64,000 nucleotides of DNA from Edaphobacter aggregans DSM 19364 (GCF_000745965.1 NZ_JQKI01000001.1:62001-126000), one strand, 5' to 3'. Positions 46,662-56,121 are shown, numbered from the stretch's first letter. The notes: generated by a model not told the origin, from the letters alone. A program made the numbers and translations.

Positions 46662-46763
46662 GTGTACTCCTTCGCGGCTCTTCTTTCGGAGCCACGTGTG
46701 ATGATGGGTTGACATGCAAGGACAGAAGGTGATGCGGGAAGGAAGCTGCTCTGCAAAAGGAAA

Positions 46764-46790
46764 GGGCCTGCTGAGTTTCGGCAGGCCCTC
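46764..46790 (-). terminator. Terminator after the rhomboid-like gene
   Basis: AGGGCCTGC pairs with GCAGGCCCT around a nine-base loop. On the minus strand it is followed by TTCCTTTTG. It lies about 70 bases beyond the stop at 46860, in the spacer before the surface-protein gene. Confidence 0.75.
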
Positions 46791-46859
46791 CCTGCTTCGT
46801 AGTTTTTTGAATTATAGACCCTGGAGACAGTTCGCGCGGAGACGCTCGATGAAGAAAAA

Positions 46860-47690
46860 TCAATTCATCCAGCGTTTATCTTTGGGGTCGCGGCGCAGCT
46901 CGTCGGGATCGATATAGCGGCCGTCCTTGTCGAAGTGGACCTCGCGATTCTGCTTGCGCATGTAGACCTCGAACTTGCGCGCGGCGCGGCGACGTTTGTA
47001 GCGATAGTAGGCGTTGCGAACACCGTAGAAGCGCTCGGAGACACCGAAGGCGAAGCCTCGGCGCGGAGCGAGGCGGACGAAGAGGAAGCCGGCGAGCGCT
47101 CCGGAGAGCTGGAGCAGAGCACCGAAGCTGTTGGCTTGCTTGAGCAGCACGGCCACGGCGATGAGGATGTAGATGGCGACGAGGTACTTGGCTTTGACGC
47201 GGATGAGGAACCAGAGGTAGAACTCCTGGTCGCCGAAGAGCATGCCGATGGCGACGAGGAGGCCGAAGACCCCGGTCCAGGCGCTGAAGGCCGTGATGAA
47301 GTCGGGACGCATGCCGAAGATGCGCGTGAAGGAGATGGCCGTTGCGAGGATGGCGCCGCCGATGACCGAGGTCCAGTAGAGCTCGGCGAGCCAGCGGCTG
47401 CCGTAGGCGCCTTCGAGCAGCGCTCCGGTGAACCAGAGGGTGAGCATGCTGAAGGCGATGGAGAGAATTCCGGGATCGACGAGCGAGTAGGTGACGAGCT
47501 GCCAGATCTGACCGTGCAAGACGGCCATGGGCCTCAACATCAGGGTGTTGTATAGCAGGTCGCCTAAAGGAGACGATATCCACCCGAGGATCGCCATCCC
47601 GAAGAAGGCGGCCACGTTGAGCAGGATGAGCTTGCGCGTGGCGCCGCTGAAGGGCGGGAGCGACAACGTGGTGGGGCTGGAGCGAGGCAT
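46860..47690 (-). CDS. Rhomboid-like membrane protein lacking the catalytic dyad
   Basis: The 276-residue protein has six to seven hydrophobic segments in a rhomboid layout, starting near residue 20 (LILLNVAAFFGMAILGWISS) with PMAVLHGQIWQLVTYSLVDP after it. At the position of the catalytic GxSG box it reads FSAWTGVFGLL, with Trp/Thr replacing Ser/Gly. At the last helix it reads QLSGALAGFLF, without the catalytic His. It should therefore not be a protease. The C-terminal 70 residues are basic and cytoplasmic (RYKRRRAARKFEVYMRKQ). Such inactive rhomboids may bind membrane clients. It is 48 bases downstream of the M28 gene's stop. Confidence 0.82.
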   Translation of the reverse strand: MPRSSPTTLSLPPFSGATRKLILLNVAAFFGMAILGWISSPLGDLLYNTLMLRPMAVLHGQIWQLVTYSLVDPGILSIAFSMLTLWFTGALLEGAYGSRWLAELYWTSVIGGAILATAISFTRIFGMRPDFITAFSAWTGVFGLLVAIGMLFGDQEFYLWFLIRVKAKYLVAIYILIAVAVLLKQANSFGALLQLSGALAGFLFVRLAPRRGFAFGVSERFYGVRNAYYRYKRRRAARKFEVYMRKQNREVHFDKDGRYIDPDELRRDPKDKRWMN

Positions 47691-47738
47691 CCTTATCGAG
47701 TCACCAAGAACTATTTCACCATAGTGGCGCGAGTCCCG

Positions 47739-49274
47739 CTACGGATGCGGCGGGGTTTGCGGTGGAGCGGCGGGAACGAAGCTGCGCGAGGGCCGCGTGG
47801 GCGTTGGAAAGACAGGGATGCTGCGGTGTCCGGCGGCGTCGACGGACCGAACCCCGAAGATCACGTTGTCCTTGGAGATGGGCAGTTTGATGCTGGTGGT
47901 CGCGCCTGCGCTCTGGGCCATGGTCCATGTGGGCTGGTCGGTCGGCCGCCAGACCACTTCATACGTCGCGCCAGCCGGCATCCCCGCGGGAGGCGTCCAG
48001 CTGAGCACGGTGTTGTTGTCGAGAGCCGTAGTTTCGATGTGAACGTTCTGCGGGACGCCGGGCGCGAAGGCAAGTGTGGCCAGCGTGGCGGCGTTGAGGC
48101 GCGCGACGTTGGCGACGTAGTTGAAGTCGACGTACTGGATAAGGTCGCCGTACTGCGTGCCGTTTTCCAGGCGAACGTTCTGGTGCTGATGATCGAAGTT
48201 CTCGCGCCACTCCGTGAAGCGCACGGCTGTGAAGCCTTCGGCGTTGAAGCTGGTATGGTCGCCGCCGCGGAGGTAGCGGTCGCGACGGAAGATGAGCACG
48301 GGGTGGAAGGCGGTCGCGGTGCGGACCAGATTGCTGTGCGGACGGTTCGCTGGAGTTCCCTGCGCGGCGCGCTGGATGACCGGCGGGAAGTACGTGGAGG
48401 AGACATCGGCGACGGTGCGCGCCAGTTCGCGCGAGGGTGAGTCGTTCTCAGCGCCGAGATTGATGAGGGCGTGTGCCTGCTCGGGAGTGGCCGCGGCGGG
48501 GACGCCCTCGGAGAAGATGCGGATGGCGGTCTTGTCCTGCGTGGTGTCGCCCGGAGTGGTGTCGCCGCCGACGATGTCGTTGTTCAGCACGGCCTCGAGC
48601 TGCCAGCCCTGCGCCTTTGCGAGCCGCGCGAGATGCAGGCTGCCGTTGAGACCCTGCTCCTCTCCGGCGACCGCGACGAAGACGATGCTCGACGGGAACT
48701 TGAGCTTCGAGAGCACGCGGGCGCACTCAAGCGAGACGGCGACGCCGCTGGCGTCATCGTTGGCGCCGGGCGCGGGGTCGTGCGTGTTGAAGTTGTCCGA
48801 GTTGCGCGAGTCGTAGTGGCCCGTCACGAGGACCATGCGCGGAGCCTGTGCGGGATCAGTGCCGCGGAGAATGGCGTAGACATTGATGAGCTTCGTCGGC
48901 TTGACGATGCGCGCGGCGGGGCCGGTCTGCGGGGGCTCGATAAACTCGTCGCGGCGGACCACGAGGCAGTTGCCGCAGGCGGCGGAGATGCGCTTGAACT
49001 CGGACTCGATCCAGTCGGCGGCAGCCGTGACCCCGGTGCCGGGCTTGAGGTCGGTCTCCATGCTGGAGAGCGTGCTGCGGTTGTTGAACGTAACGAGCTT
49101 CTCGATCGTGGCGCGGATGCGGTCGGCAGAGACCTGCGTGAGGGCGCCGGCGATCGCCGGGTCGGCCGGGGCCGGGGCGATAGGCTGCTGCGCGTTCGCG
49201 AGCGGCGGCGCAAAAATGAGCAAACAGGCAGCGATGCGGAGAGACCGAAGGGCAGAGCCGGAAACTGCGTTCAC
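47739..49274 (-). CDS. Secreted M28-family peptidase with C-terminal fibronectin-like domain
   Basis: The 511-residue protein has a signal peptide (about residues 1-28, ending LANAQ), an M28 domain with zinc-site motifs LVTGHYDSRNSD, PGANDDASGVAVSLE, AVAGEEQGLNGS and LNNDIVGG, and GGDHTSFNAEGFTAVRFTE with the last His. The C-terminal roughly 90 residues read like a fibronectin type III domain (NNTVLSWTPPAGMPAGATYE). The start is the GTG at 49274 with AGAGAGG six bases upstream; a further-upstream ATG would spoil the signal peptide. It hydrolyses peptides outside the cytoplasm and differs from the M28 enzyme at 13678 by lacking a PA domain. Confidence 0.92.
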   Translation of the reverse strand: MNAVSGSALRSLRIAACLLIFAPPLANAQQPIAPAPADPAIAGALTQVSADRIRATIEKLVTFNNRSTLSSMETDLKPGTGVTAAADWIESEFKRISAACGNCLVVRRDEFIEPPQTGPAARIVKPTKLINVYAILRGTDPAQAPRMVLVTGHYDSRNSDNFNTHDPAPGANDDASGVAVSLECARVLSKLKFPSSIVFVAVAGEEQGLNGSLHLARLAKAQGWQLEAVLNNDIVGGDTTPGDTTQDKTAIRIFSEGVPAAATPEQAHALINLGAENDSPSRELARTVADVSSTYFPPVIQRAAQGTPANRPHSNLVRTATAFHPVLIFRRDRYLRGGDHTSFNAEGFTAVRFTEWRENFDHQHQNVRLENGTQYGDLIQYVDFNYVANVARLNAATLATLAFAPGVPQNVHIETTALDNNTVLSWTPPAGMPAGATYEVVWRPTDQPTWTMAQSAGATTSIKLPISKDNVIFGVRSVDAAGHRSIPVFPTPTRPSRSFVPAAPPQTPPHP

Positions 49275-49435
49275 GAGAAACCTCTCTTTATGAATACCAA
49301 ATGAATACCAAAATCGTGCGATCCCGTGGTGCTTGACGGACCGCTGAGGGGAGCAGCTAAATAATAGCGGAGGCGTCGCGCGAGCCTGCCCCGGCATGGT
49401 ACAGCCGGCGAAAACTGGAGCGCGGAGGCTATGTC

Positions 49436-49633
49436 ATGGCTATGGTATGTCCTGAGTGCGATTACCCGATCGATATCGACGAAGAAATAGACGAGGGTGA
49501 GACGTTGCAGTGCGAGGAGTGCGGCGTGGAGCTCGAGGTGGTTTCGGTGGACCCGATCGAGCTGGCTCCCGTAGAGGAGGCAGGCTACGACGACGAGGAC
49601 GTCTCGCACGTGACGGAGGAAAACGACGACTGA
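49436..49633 (+). CDS. LysW-like amino-group carrier or zinc-ribbon protein
   Basis: The 65-residue acidic protein has two Cys pairs, CPEC and CEEC, 18 residues apart, and the LysW-like GVELEVVSVDPIELAP. LysW carries alpha-aminoadipate or glutamate on its C-terminal Glu (EDWGE) in some lysine and arginine pathways. Here the tail is EAGYDDEDVSHVTEENDD, without EDWGE, so the carrier function is doubtful. No lysX, argX or related gene is in the window. MVCPEC two codons in is an alternative start. It ends 56 bases before the next small gene. Confidence 0.7.
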   Translation: MAMVCPECDYPIDIDEEIDEGETLQCEECGVELEVVSVDPIELAPVEEAGYDDEDVSHVTEENDD

Positions 49634-49689
49634 AAGCTTGCCGCGCGATACTGCGGAGGCGGTGGGACTCGATCCGTATACTTATACCC

Positions 49690-50076
49690 ATGAACCGAAC
49701 CTATCTTCGCTCTCTTGTTGGTAAGGCTGCCCTGGTTTCGTCATCGCTGATGGTGTTCGCCATGGGCGCGCCTGAAGTCGTAGATTCCTACGCTTTGGCC
49801 CAACGCGGCCCAGTGCAGCGCGTGGTGCAGGGCAAGGTCACGGATCAGAGCAACGCCGGGCTGAAGGGCTCTGTGGTGTACCTGAAGGACGGCCATACGC
49901 TTTCGGTCAAGAGCTTCATCGCCGACGACCAGGGCGAGTATCGCTTCGGGCAGCTCGCCCAGAACACCGACTACGAGATCTGGGCCGAGCACAACGGCAA
50001 GAAGAGCTCGGTTAAGACGATCAGCTCGTTCGACAGCAAAAACCAGTTTTACATCAACCTGAAGATCGAGAAGTAA
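49690..50076 (+). CDS. Small exported protein with carboxypeptidase-regulatory-like domain
   Basis: The 128-residue protein has a signal peptide (about residues 1-37, ending YALAQ), then VVQGKVTDQSNAGLKGSVVY and LKDGHTLSVKSFIADDQGEY with FGQLAQNTDYEIWAEHNGK, the CarboxypepD_reg pattern of a single beta-sandwich. The function is unknown; such domains occur at the N-terminus of Oar-like receptors, such as the convergent receptor gene here. The start at 49690 gives a clear signal peptide. It may follow the LysW-like gene in one transcript. Confidence 0.75.
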   Translation: MNRTYLRSLVGKAALVSSSLMVFAMGAPEVVDSYALAQRGPVQRVVQGKVTDQSNAGLKGSVVYLKDGHTLSVKSFIADDQGEYRFGQLAQNTDYEIWAEHNGKKSSVKTISSFDSKNQFYINLKIEK

Positions 50077-50131
50077 GGCTCGAGATACCAGACGCTTCAG
50101 GGCAGACTCGAACTCCGGTTTGCGATGGGAA

Positions 50132-50167
50132 AAAGAAAAGGGGGACCATTTGGTCCCCCTTTTCTTT
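50132..50167. terminator. Perfect bidirectional terminator
   Basis: AAAGAAAAGGGGGACCA / TGGTCCCCCTTTTCTTT, a 17-bp perfect inverted repeat with a two-base centre. The A and T tracts on either side serve both the plus-strand gene ending at 50076 and the minus-strand receptor gene ending at 50183. Confidence 0.95.
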
Positions 50168-50182
50168 GAATGGAATTTTCAG

Positions 50183-53100
50183 CTAGAAGGTGAAGCGGAA
50201 CTTCAGCCGAATGGAACGGCCATTCTGCCAGCTGCTGGCCAGACCGTACAGGTTGGACAGAACGAGCGGTCCCTGCGTCGCGTTCGTTGCAGTCTTGGGT
50301 GCGTTGGCGATGGTCTTCCAATCGTACCCGTTCTCCAGGATTCCGTAGTTCGGAGCGTTCGCCGTGCTGCCATTCGGGAGAATGTAGTTGGCTGTCGAAC
50401 CGGCGGAAGAGTTGACACGCGATTGGAATACCGTGGCTGCCTTCTGGTTGAAGAGGTTGGTGATGTTGGCCTCGAAGCCGATGCGCCATGCCTCGTGGCT
50501 ATCGCTAACGCGATAGTCATCGATGAAGGAGAAATCGGACTGCGTGTACCAGGGCGTACGGCGGGTATAGGTCTTGCCGTAGACCCAGTTCCCGGTCGCG
50601 TTGTCGCGGGTGATGTCGATCCACTTGCCGCGGCCTACGAGGTAGACCGGGTAGCTGCCGGCGCTTCCGTTGACGTCGCCGAAGGTGCTCAGAGGAGAGC
50701 CCGAAGACGCCTGCTGAAAGAGACCGACGCTGGGTTCGTTCCGCTTCCACGTCTTGAAGCGATAGTACGCAGCACCCTTGAACGAGTTGGGACGGTCCGT
50801 TGGCAGAAGCCCGTTGGCCACGTTGCCGTTGGCGTCGAACTGCAGGTACGGCTCGTCGAACGCGCGGTTGTTGTTGGGATTGGCACGGGCACCGCCGGCA
50901 TCGGCAATATCGGTGCTGGTAAGGCCGCTGTAGTTACCACGGAGACGGCTGTAGGTATAGGCAAACATGCCATACCAGTTGTGGGTTGCGGCCTTGGTCA
51001 GGCGGAACTCGACAGCGTCGTAGTTACGCTCGGCCTTGGGCTGCGTCTTGCAGGTGGAGCAGGTTGCCGTCGCACCGCCGGCGCCGAAGCCGAAGCCGGG
51101 GTTGGCGATGATGAAGGCCTCGCCGTTGGCCGCGATGTAACCGATATCCTCGATCGCCTTGTCCAGACGACGACGGGTGTAGCGGGACTCGAGGGCCCAG
51201 TCGCGCGAAACCTGGTAGGCAGTACCGATCACGTCCTCGTGTTCACGATACGGCTTGATGTCCGGATCGACCGCCGCTCCCTCTGAGGGATCGTTCGAGG
51301 GAATTCGGAAGTCCTGGTTTTCGATGAAGCGCAGGCCAGCCGGAACCGAGCCGCCGGCGAAGTTCGCGCCGACCGTCGCACCGCCCACCGGGCAGTAGTG
51401 CCCTGTGGCGTCCTTGACCGGCTTGACGACCGAGAAGTCCGGCGTATCGAGGGCGTACACGCAATCGTGCCAGTAGTTGCCGCCGAAGGAACCGATGGCA
51501 AGGTTGAGCTTCATCACGTCGTAGAGGGCTGCGTAGCTCGCCTGAACCTTGAGCTTGCCGTTTCGGAAGACATCCCAGGCACCGCCGATACGAGGCGCTA
51601 CCTTGCTGCCCCAGCCGAAGTCGATGCCGGAGGGATACTGGTTGTAAGAGGGAAGGTACTCGTGCTCGAAGCGGACGCCGACGTTGGCCGTCAGGCCGGC
51701 GAAGAGCTGCCACGAGTCCTGAATGTAGAAGGCATGGTTGTTGCTGCTGGCCTTACCCGTGATCTCGTTGCCGTCGCGGATGTTGACATATCCCCAGTTG
51801 CCCTGGCAGGAGGAGTTCGTCGTACCACTCTTCCCGTAGAGCGTGACGTTCTGCGCCGAGATGGCCGCGCAGTTCGCCGCGCCCGCGGTTGTCTGCGGCC
51901 CATAGGTCGTTCCATAACTCAGACGGACCAGGTCGTTCGTGAAGCTCTGGTTGACGTTCTCGTAGAGGTGGGTCAGTTGATAACCAACCTTGAAGTTGTG
52001 CGTTCCCATCCAGCCCTTCTTGAAGAAGGCAACGTCCTGGTTGAAGGAAGTGCGAGAGTTGACGTTGTATTGATAGCCGAGGTTGGGGCTGATGTTGTAG
52101 TTGCCGCTCGACCGAATTGCGTTCGGGTTCGCGGTTTGCAGCGTCGCATCTGCCTTGAGGTTAGAAAGGGTCCCGGCTGCGTTATTCGCCCAGAGATAAC
52201 GGTCGCCGATAGGTAGTCCGCGATCGCCGTAGTTCTGGTAGAAGTTGCCAAATCTGGTCGTGGAAACGATGTTGGAGGTTAACGTGATGTCGGCACCGGC
52301 GGTCCAGATGTTGTTCGGCGCGATGGAGCCGATTGCTCCCTGATAAGAATCAACCGGGTTTGCCGTTGATGGATTGTACTGGCCGTAGATCGAGTCCGGA
52401 GTGGGGAAGTTACTGCCGGCCACGTTGTTACTGCCCGTTGAACGGTCCAGGGCATACTGCCATCCACCGTAGACACGGATCTTCTCCGAAACCTTGTAGT
52501 CGACGCGAGCAGCGCTGAAGTAAGTCTGTTCGGAGTAGTTGAACTGACGAACACCAGGACAACCCGTCGCGGCGCAGTTCGGATTGGTGAAGTTGACTGT
52601 ACGCCGAGCCGTTTGAAAGAGCGGTGCTGATGAGAGCCACACCCAGAGGCGGTCCTTCTTCAGGTAGCCGCCAGCCTCAAAGCCAGGCTGTACGTAGCGG
52701 AAGTGATCCTTGATGGGAGTATAGAACTGCGCCGCGTAGTCGGAACGAGGAGCGACACCGGCGCAACTTGCGCTGGTGGTCCCGGAGGGACAGTAGGTGC
52801 CGAGCGGATCAGAGCGTAAGAAATTACCCTGGTGGTTAGCTCCCGAGTCGTACTGCGATAGGGGGGTGAGGGCATAACTGGAGTCCAACGGGTCGCCCTC
52901 ATAGTAGGTCCAGACGCTGCCGTGCCAGGTGTTGCCTCCGCGCTTGCCGATGACATTGACCACGCCGCCGAGCGCGCCGCCGTTCTCAGCCTCGATACCG
53001 CCGGTCTTGACCTGGACTTCCTGGATGAACTCGAAGGGAGCGTTGGCACCAGACTTGCCGGTGACCATGCTTCCGGTCTCCATGCCGTTGACGAGGTAGG

Positions 53101-53671
53101 AGTTCTCCGCAGTCGCGCCGCCGTCGATCTGGAAGCCGCCCTGCAGGGGCTCGTTGCGTGCGCCGGGAGCGAAGGCGATGGCGGACTGGTAGGAGCGGCC
53201 GCGCGGAGCGTAGTCGATCTCGTCCTTGCTGACGGTCGTCTGCGTACGGGACGAGGTGACGTCGATCACCGGAGTCTCAGTGCTGACCTCGACGATGGTC
53301 TGCTCGGAGCCGACCGAGAGCGTCAGGTCGACGGTGGGAATGCGGCCGGTCTGGATGACCAGGCCCTCACGCTTCAACTCCGCAAAACCCTGCGCGCTGA
53401 CCTGAATGGCATAGGTTCCGGGCGGCAGGTTGTCGAAGCGGTAGTAGCCGGACTTGTCGGTAGAGATCGCCTTGATGCCGATCAGTTTGTCGCCGCTGAC
53501 CTTGACGGTGGCACCGGAGACGGAGGCCCCGGTTTTATCCTTGACCGTGCCCTCGACGGCGCCAGTAGTCTCCTGGGCGCGGGCGGTGGACAGCGTCGCA
53601 ACGAAGGCGAGCAGCAGCATACAAACCGCTGCTGTCAGGCGCTGGAAGAGCTTTGAAGCAGTTTTCATCAT
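50183..53671 (-). CDS. Oar-like TonB-dependent outer-membrane receptor
   Basis: The 1162-residue protein has a signal peptide (about residues 1-32, ending ARAQE), a carboxypeptidase-regulatory domain (TGAVEGTVKDKTGASVSGAT and GYYRFDNLPPGTYAIQVSAQ), a plug domain with RTQTTVSKDEIDYAPRGRSY and VVNVIGKRGGNTWHGSVW, and a long beta-barrel ending IRLKFRFTF. This is the Oar/SusC-like receptor family common in Acidobacteriota, used for uptake of oligosaccharides or peptides or for surface adhesion. It has no SusD-like partner nearby. MMK at 53671 or the second ATG at 53668 starts it. It is downstream of a distinct regulatory-looking spacer. Confidence 0.93.
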   Translation of the reverse strand: MMKTASKLFQRLTAAVCMLLLAFVATLSTARAQETTGAVEGTVKDKTGASVSGATVKVSGDKLIGIKAISTDKSGYYRFDNLPPGTYAIQVSAQGFAELKREGLVIQTGRIPTVDLTLSVGSEQTIVEVSTETPVIDVTSSRTQTTVSKDEIDYAPRGRSYQSAIAFAPGARNEPLQGGFQIDGGATAENSYLVNGMETGSMVTGKSGANAPFEFIQEVQVKTGGIEAENGGALGGVVNVIGKRGGNTWHGSVWTYYEGDPLDSSYALTPLSQYDSGANHQGNFLRSDPLGTYCPSGTTSASCAGVAPRSDYAAQFYTPIKDHFRYVQPGFEAGGYLKKDRLWVWLSSAPLFQTARRTVNFTNPNCAATGCPGVRQFNYSEQTYFSAARVDYKVSEKIRVYGGWQYALDRSTGSNNVAGSNFPTPDSIYGQYNPSTANPVDSYQGAIGSIAPNNIWTAGADITLTSNIVSTTRFGNFYQNYGDRGLPIGDRYLWANNAAGTLSNLKADATLQTANPNAIRSSGNYNISPNLGYQYNVNSRTSFNQDVAFFKKGWMGTHNFKVGYQLTHLYENVNQSFTNDLVRLSYGTTYGPQTTAGAANCAAISAQNVTLYGKSGTTNSSCQGNWGYVNIRDGNEITGKASSNNHAFYIQDSWQLFAGLTANVGVRFEHEYLPSYNQYPSGIDFGWGSKVAPRIGGAWDVFRNGKLKVQASYAALYDVMKLNLAIGSFGGNYWHDCVYALDTPDFSVVKPVKDATGHYCPVGGATVGANFAGGSVPAGLRFIENQDFRIPSNDPSEGAAVDPDIKPYREHEDVIGTAYQVSRDWALESRYTRRRLDKAIEDIGYIAANGEAFIIANPGFGFGAGGATATCSTCKTQPKAERNYDAVEFRLTKAATHNWYGMFAYTYSRLRGNYSGLTSTDIADAGGARANPNNNRAFDEPYLQFDANGNVANGLLPTDRPNSFKGAAYYRFKTWKRNEPSVGLFQQASSGSPLSTFGDVNGSAGSYPVYLVGRGKWIDITRDNATGNWVYGKTYTRRTPWYTQSDFSFIDDYRVSDSHEAWRIGFEANITNLFNQKAATVFQSRVNSSAGSTANYILPNGSTANAPNYGILENGYDWKTIANAPKTATNATQGPLVLSNLYGLASSWQNGRSIRLKFRFTF

Positions 53672-54024
53672 CACGTTTGGCCTCTCGAAAAGGAAGGCTC
53701 CCCGCAAAACATGCCCGCGTGGAGGGTAGTAAGTCGGTTAGCTGCAATTCGTGCTCGATTGCAGTGCTTCAACACAAACGTTCGCCTTGGCGCAGAGACA
53801 ACAGTGCTCCCTTCAGGCACACGACTGCTGTGTCTGCTGGAAGACAGTAGATGGCCGCTGCCACCCCTGCCGGAGATTTCGTATGCAGGCAAACCTACAG
53901 GGCGATTCATCAAACGTCAACAAAAAATTGTGACGAAATTAAAGTTTTTGTGACGAACGTCCCACCTGGAGGGACGAATTGCCTTTTGACGTTTGTGCAG
54001 GGAAAATTAGTAAGTGTCGATCTA
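53672..54024. promoter_or_regulatory. Upstream region of the receptor gene with symmetric elements
   Basis: Contains CAAACGTCAA (53911-53920) and its exact complement TTGACGTTTG (53986-53995), two direct copies of TTGTGACGAA (53928-53937 and 53948-53957) 20 bases apart, and a GTCCC...GGGAC palindrome (53959-53975). The spacing by about two helical turns suggests operator sites controlling the receptor gene. The part from 53672 to 53900 shows nothing else. Confidence 0.5.
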
Positions 54025-54384
54025 CTAATACTTAAGCCTATCGTCTACGCGGTCGCCGTGGCTGGGAGGCTGGCTGGTGACGATGATGCGCAGAGGCTTG
54101 TCGCCGCGGTTGTGCGCGCAGTGAATCTGGCCGGGAGCGATCTCGATTCCCTCGCCTGCCTTCACCACGAAGTCATGGTGCTCGATCTCCATGGTCAGCT
54201 CGCCTTCGAGCACGTAGAAGAACTGTCGCGCGCGGACGTGGTGGTGCGGAGTCTCGGCGGCGCCGGGAGGCATGCCCTCCTCGATGATCTGAAGCTCGGG
54301 CGTCTTCACCAGGTACCAGCCGTCGCAGTTGTCTCCCCATGTGTAATGTTCGGCGTTCGCGGTCGAGATGATCTTCGCAGGCAT
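54025..54384 (-). CDS. Single-domain cupin protein
   Basis: The 119-residue protein has the first cupin motif ETPHHHVRARQFFYVLEGEL and the second KAGEGIEIAPGQIHCAHNRG, with three His plus a Gln instead of the usual Glu at the metal site (HHHVRARQFF). The substrate is unknown. It lies about 350 bases upstream of the TonB receptor gene on the same strand and just downstream of the carboxyltransferase gene. Sequence is unlike the cupin at 30147. Confidence 0.85.
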   Translation of the reverse strand: MPAKIISTANAEHYTWGDNCDGWYLVKTPELQIIEEGMPPGAAETPHHHVRARQFFYVLEGELTMEIEHHDFVVKAGEGIEIAPGQIHCAHNRGDKPLRIIVTSQPPSHGDRVDDRLKY

Positions 54385-54430
54385 AGAGACAGGTATGGGG
54401 AGCAGGGTTGAGCGGGGGCCGGAGGCTTTC

Positions 54431-54468
54431 TACTCCCTACTCCCTACTCCCTACTCCCTACTCCCTGC
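54431..54468. repeat. Seven-base tandem repeat (CTACTCC)n
   Basis: Five full units of CTACTCC between the cupin start and the carboxyltransferase stop codon at 54469. It is a slippage-prone tract. Similar short-period tracts are seen at 13655-13681 and 25074-25133, always in gene-end spacers. Confidence 0.85.
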
Positions 54469-56121
54469 CTACAGCGGTATGTTGCCGTGTTTGCGCGGCG
54501 GATTCTTCTCGCGCTTAGTGGCCAGCATGTCGAGCGCCGTGTTCAGGCGGCGGCGCGTCTCGCTGGGGCGGATGACGGCGTCGATGTAGCCGCGCTCGGC
54601 GGCGACGTAGGGGTTGGCGAAGCGCTCGCGGAACTCCTCCACCTTCTCGCTGCGGGCCTCAGCGAGCACCTCGAGCTTCTGCTCCTCGCTCAGCGAGACG
54701 CCCTGCGGCATCACCGCCTGTGCGCGGCGGAGGACCTGATCGAGCTCGCGCTTGTAAACGATGTTGACCGCGCCCTCCGGTCCCATGACGGCGATCTCCG
54801 CCGTCGGCCAGGCGAGGTTGACGTCGGTGCGCAGGTGCTTGGAGCTCATGACGCAGTAGGCCCCGCCGTAGGCCTTGCGCGTGATGACGGTCAGCTTCGG
54901 CACCGTCGCCTCGGCGAAGGCGTAGAGCAGCTTGGCGCCGTGGCGGATGATGCCGCCGTGCTCCTGCCGCGTGCCGGGCATGAAGCCGGGGACGTCCTCG
55001 AAGGTGATCAGCGGGATGTTGAAGGCATCGCAGAAGCGTACGAAGCGCGCGCCTTTGACGGAGGCGTCGATGTCGAGGACGCCGGCGAGGGCGGCGGGCT
55101 GGTTCCCCACGATTCCGACTGGACGCCCGTTCATCCTCGCGAAGCCGACGACGAGGTTGCGCGCGTAGTGCTCGTGCACCTGGAAGAGATAGCCGTCGTC
55201 GACGATGCGCGTGATGACGTCGACCATGTCGTAGGGCTGGTTGCTCTCGTCCGGGATGATGGTGTCGAGCGCGGCGTCGGCGCGGTCGGGCGAGTCGCTG
55301 GTCGCGCGGCGCGGAGGGTCGTCGAGGTTGTTCGACGGGATGAAGGAGACCAGCTCGCGGATCATCGCCAGGCACTCGCGGTCGTCGTGCGCCATGAAGT
55401 GCGCGACGCCGGAGATCTCGTTGTGCGTGGTCGCACCGCCCAGTGCATCCTTCGTCACGTCCTCGTGCAGCACGGTCTTGATGACGTCCGGACCGGTGAC
55501 GAACATGTAGCTTGTTTTTTCCGTCATCAGGGTGAAGTCGGTTATCGCGGGGGAGTAGACGGCTCCGCCGGCGCACGGCCCCATGATGGCGGAGATCTGC
55601 GGGACGACGCCGCTCGAGAGCGTGTTGCGCAGAAAGATGTCGGTGTAACCGGCGAGGGAGACGACGCCCTCCTGGATGCGCGCGCCCCCGGAGTCGTTGA
55701 GGCCGATGACGGGCGCGCCGACCTTGATGGCCATGTCCATGATCTTCACGATCTTGGCTGCGTTGGCCTCGGAGAGCGAGCCGCCGAAGACGGTGAAGTC
55801 CTGCGCGAAGACGAAGACGACGCGGCCGTCGATGCGGCCGTGGCCGGTGATGAAGCCGTCGCCGGGGACGCGCTGCTGGTCCATGCCGAAGTCGGAGGCG
55901 CGGTGGGTGACGAACTTGTCGGTCTCCTCGAAGGTTCCCTCGTCGAGGAGGAGGTCGATGCGCTCGCGGGCGGAGAGCTTGCCAATCTCGTGTTCCCGGG
56001 CGCGCCGCTCGGGGCCGCCGCCCTCCTCGGCGATGGCGTGGCGAGCGGCCAGCTCGGCGAGCTTCTGTTCGTGAGGGGTGAGCTTGCGCTGGGGAGGAGC
56101 GGGATGTTCGGCGGCTGCCAT
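54469..56121 (-). CDS. Acyl-CoA (propionyl/methylmalonyl-CoA type) carboxylase carboxyltransferase subunit
   Basis: The 550-residue biotin-dependent carboxyltransferase (crotonase fold, two domains) moves CO2 from carboxybiotin to an acyl-CoA, probably propionyl-CoA. Motifs: [60 protein letters not shown] (oxyanion hole), [20 protein letters not shown] and the second domain [20 protein letters not shown]. It ends [20 protein letters not shown], the family C-terminus. The ATG at 56121 is preferred over a TTG at 56139. No biotin carboxylase or biotin carrier gene is nearby. Confidence 0.93.
   Translation of the reverse strand: MAAAEHPAPPQRKLTPHEQKLAELAARHAIAEEGGGPERRAREHEIGKLSARERIDLLLDEGTFEETDKFVTHRASDFGMDQQRVPGDGFITGHGRIDGRVVFVFAQDFTVFGGSLSEANAAKIVKIMDMAIKVGAPVIGLNDSGGARIQEGVVSLAGYTDIFLRNTLSSGVVPQISAIMGPCAGGAVYSPAITDFTLMTEKTSYMFVTGPDVIKTVLHEDVTKDALGGATTHNEISGVAHFMAHDDRECLAMIRELVSFIPSNNLDDPPRRATSDSPDRADAALDTIIPDESNQPYDMVDVITRIVDDGYLFQVHEHYARNLVVGFARMNGRPVGIVGNQPAALAGVLDIDASVKGARFVRFCDAFNIPLITFEDVPGFMPGTRQEHGGIIRHGAKLLYAFAEATVPKLTVITRKAYGGAYCVMSSKHLRTDVNLAWPTAEIAVMGPEGAVNIVYKRELDQVLRRAQAVMPQGVSLSEEQKLEVLAEARSEKVEEFRERFANPYVAAERGYIDAVIRPSETRRRLNTALDMLATKREKNPPRKHGNIPL

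Noticed and set aside
49690..50076. Small CarboxypepD_reg-like gene as a detached piece of the TonB receptor
   Set aside because: It has its own signal peptide and terminator and lies on the opposite strand, so it is a separate gene.
54431..54468. CTACTCC tract as a telomere-like or replication element
   Set aside because: Only five short units next to a stop codon, with no other origin or telomere features.
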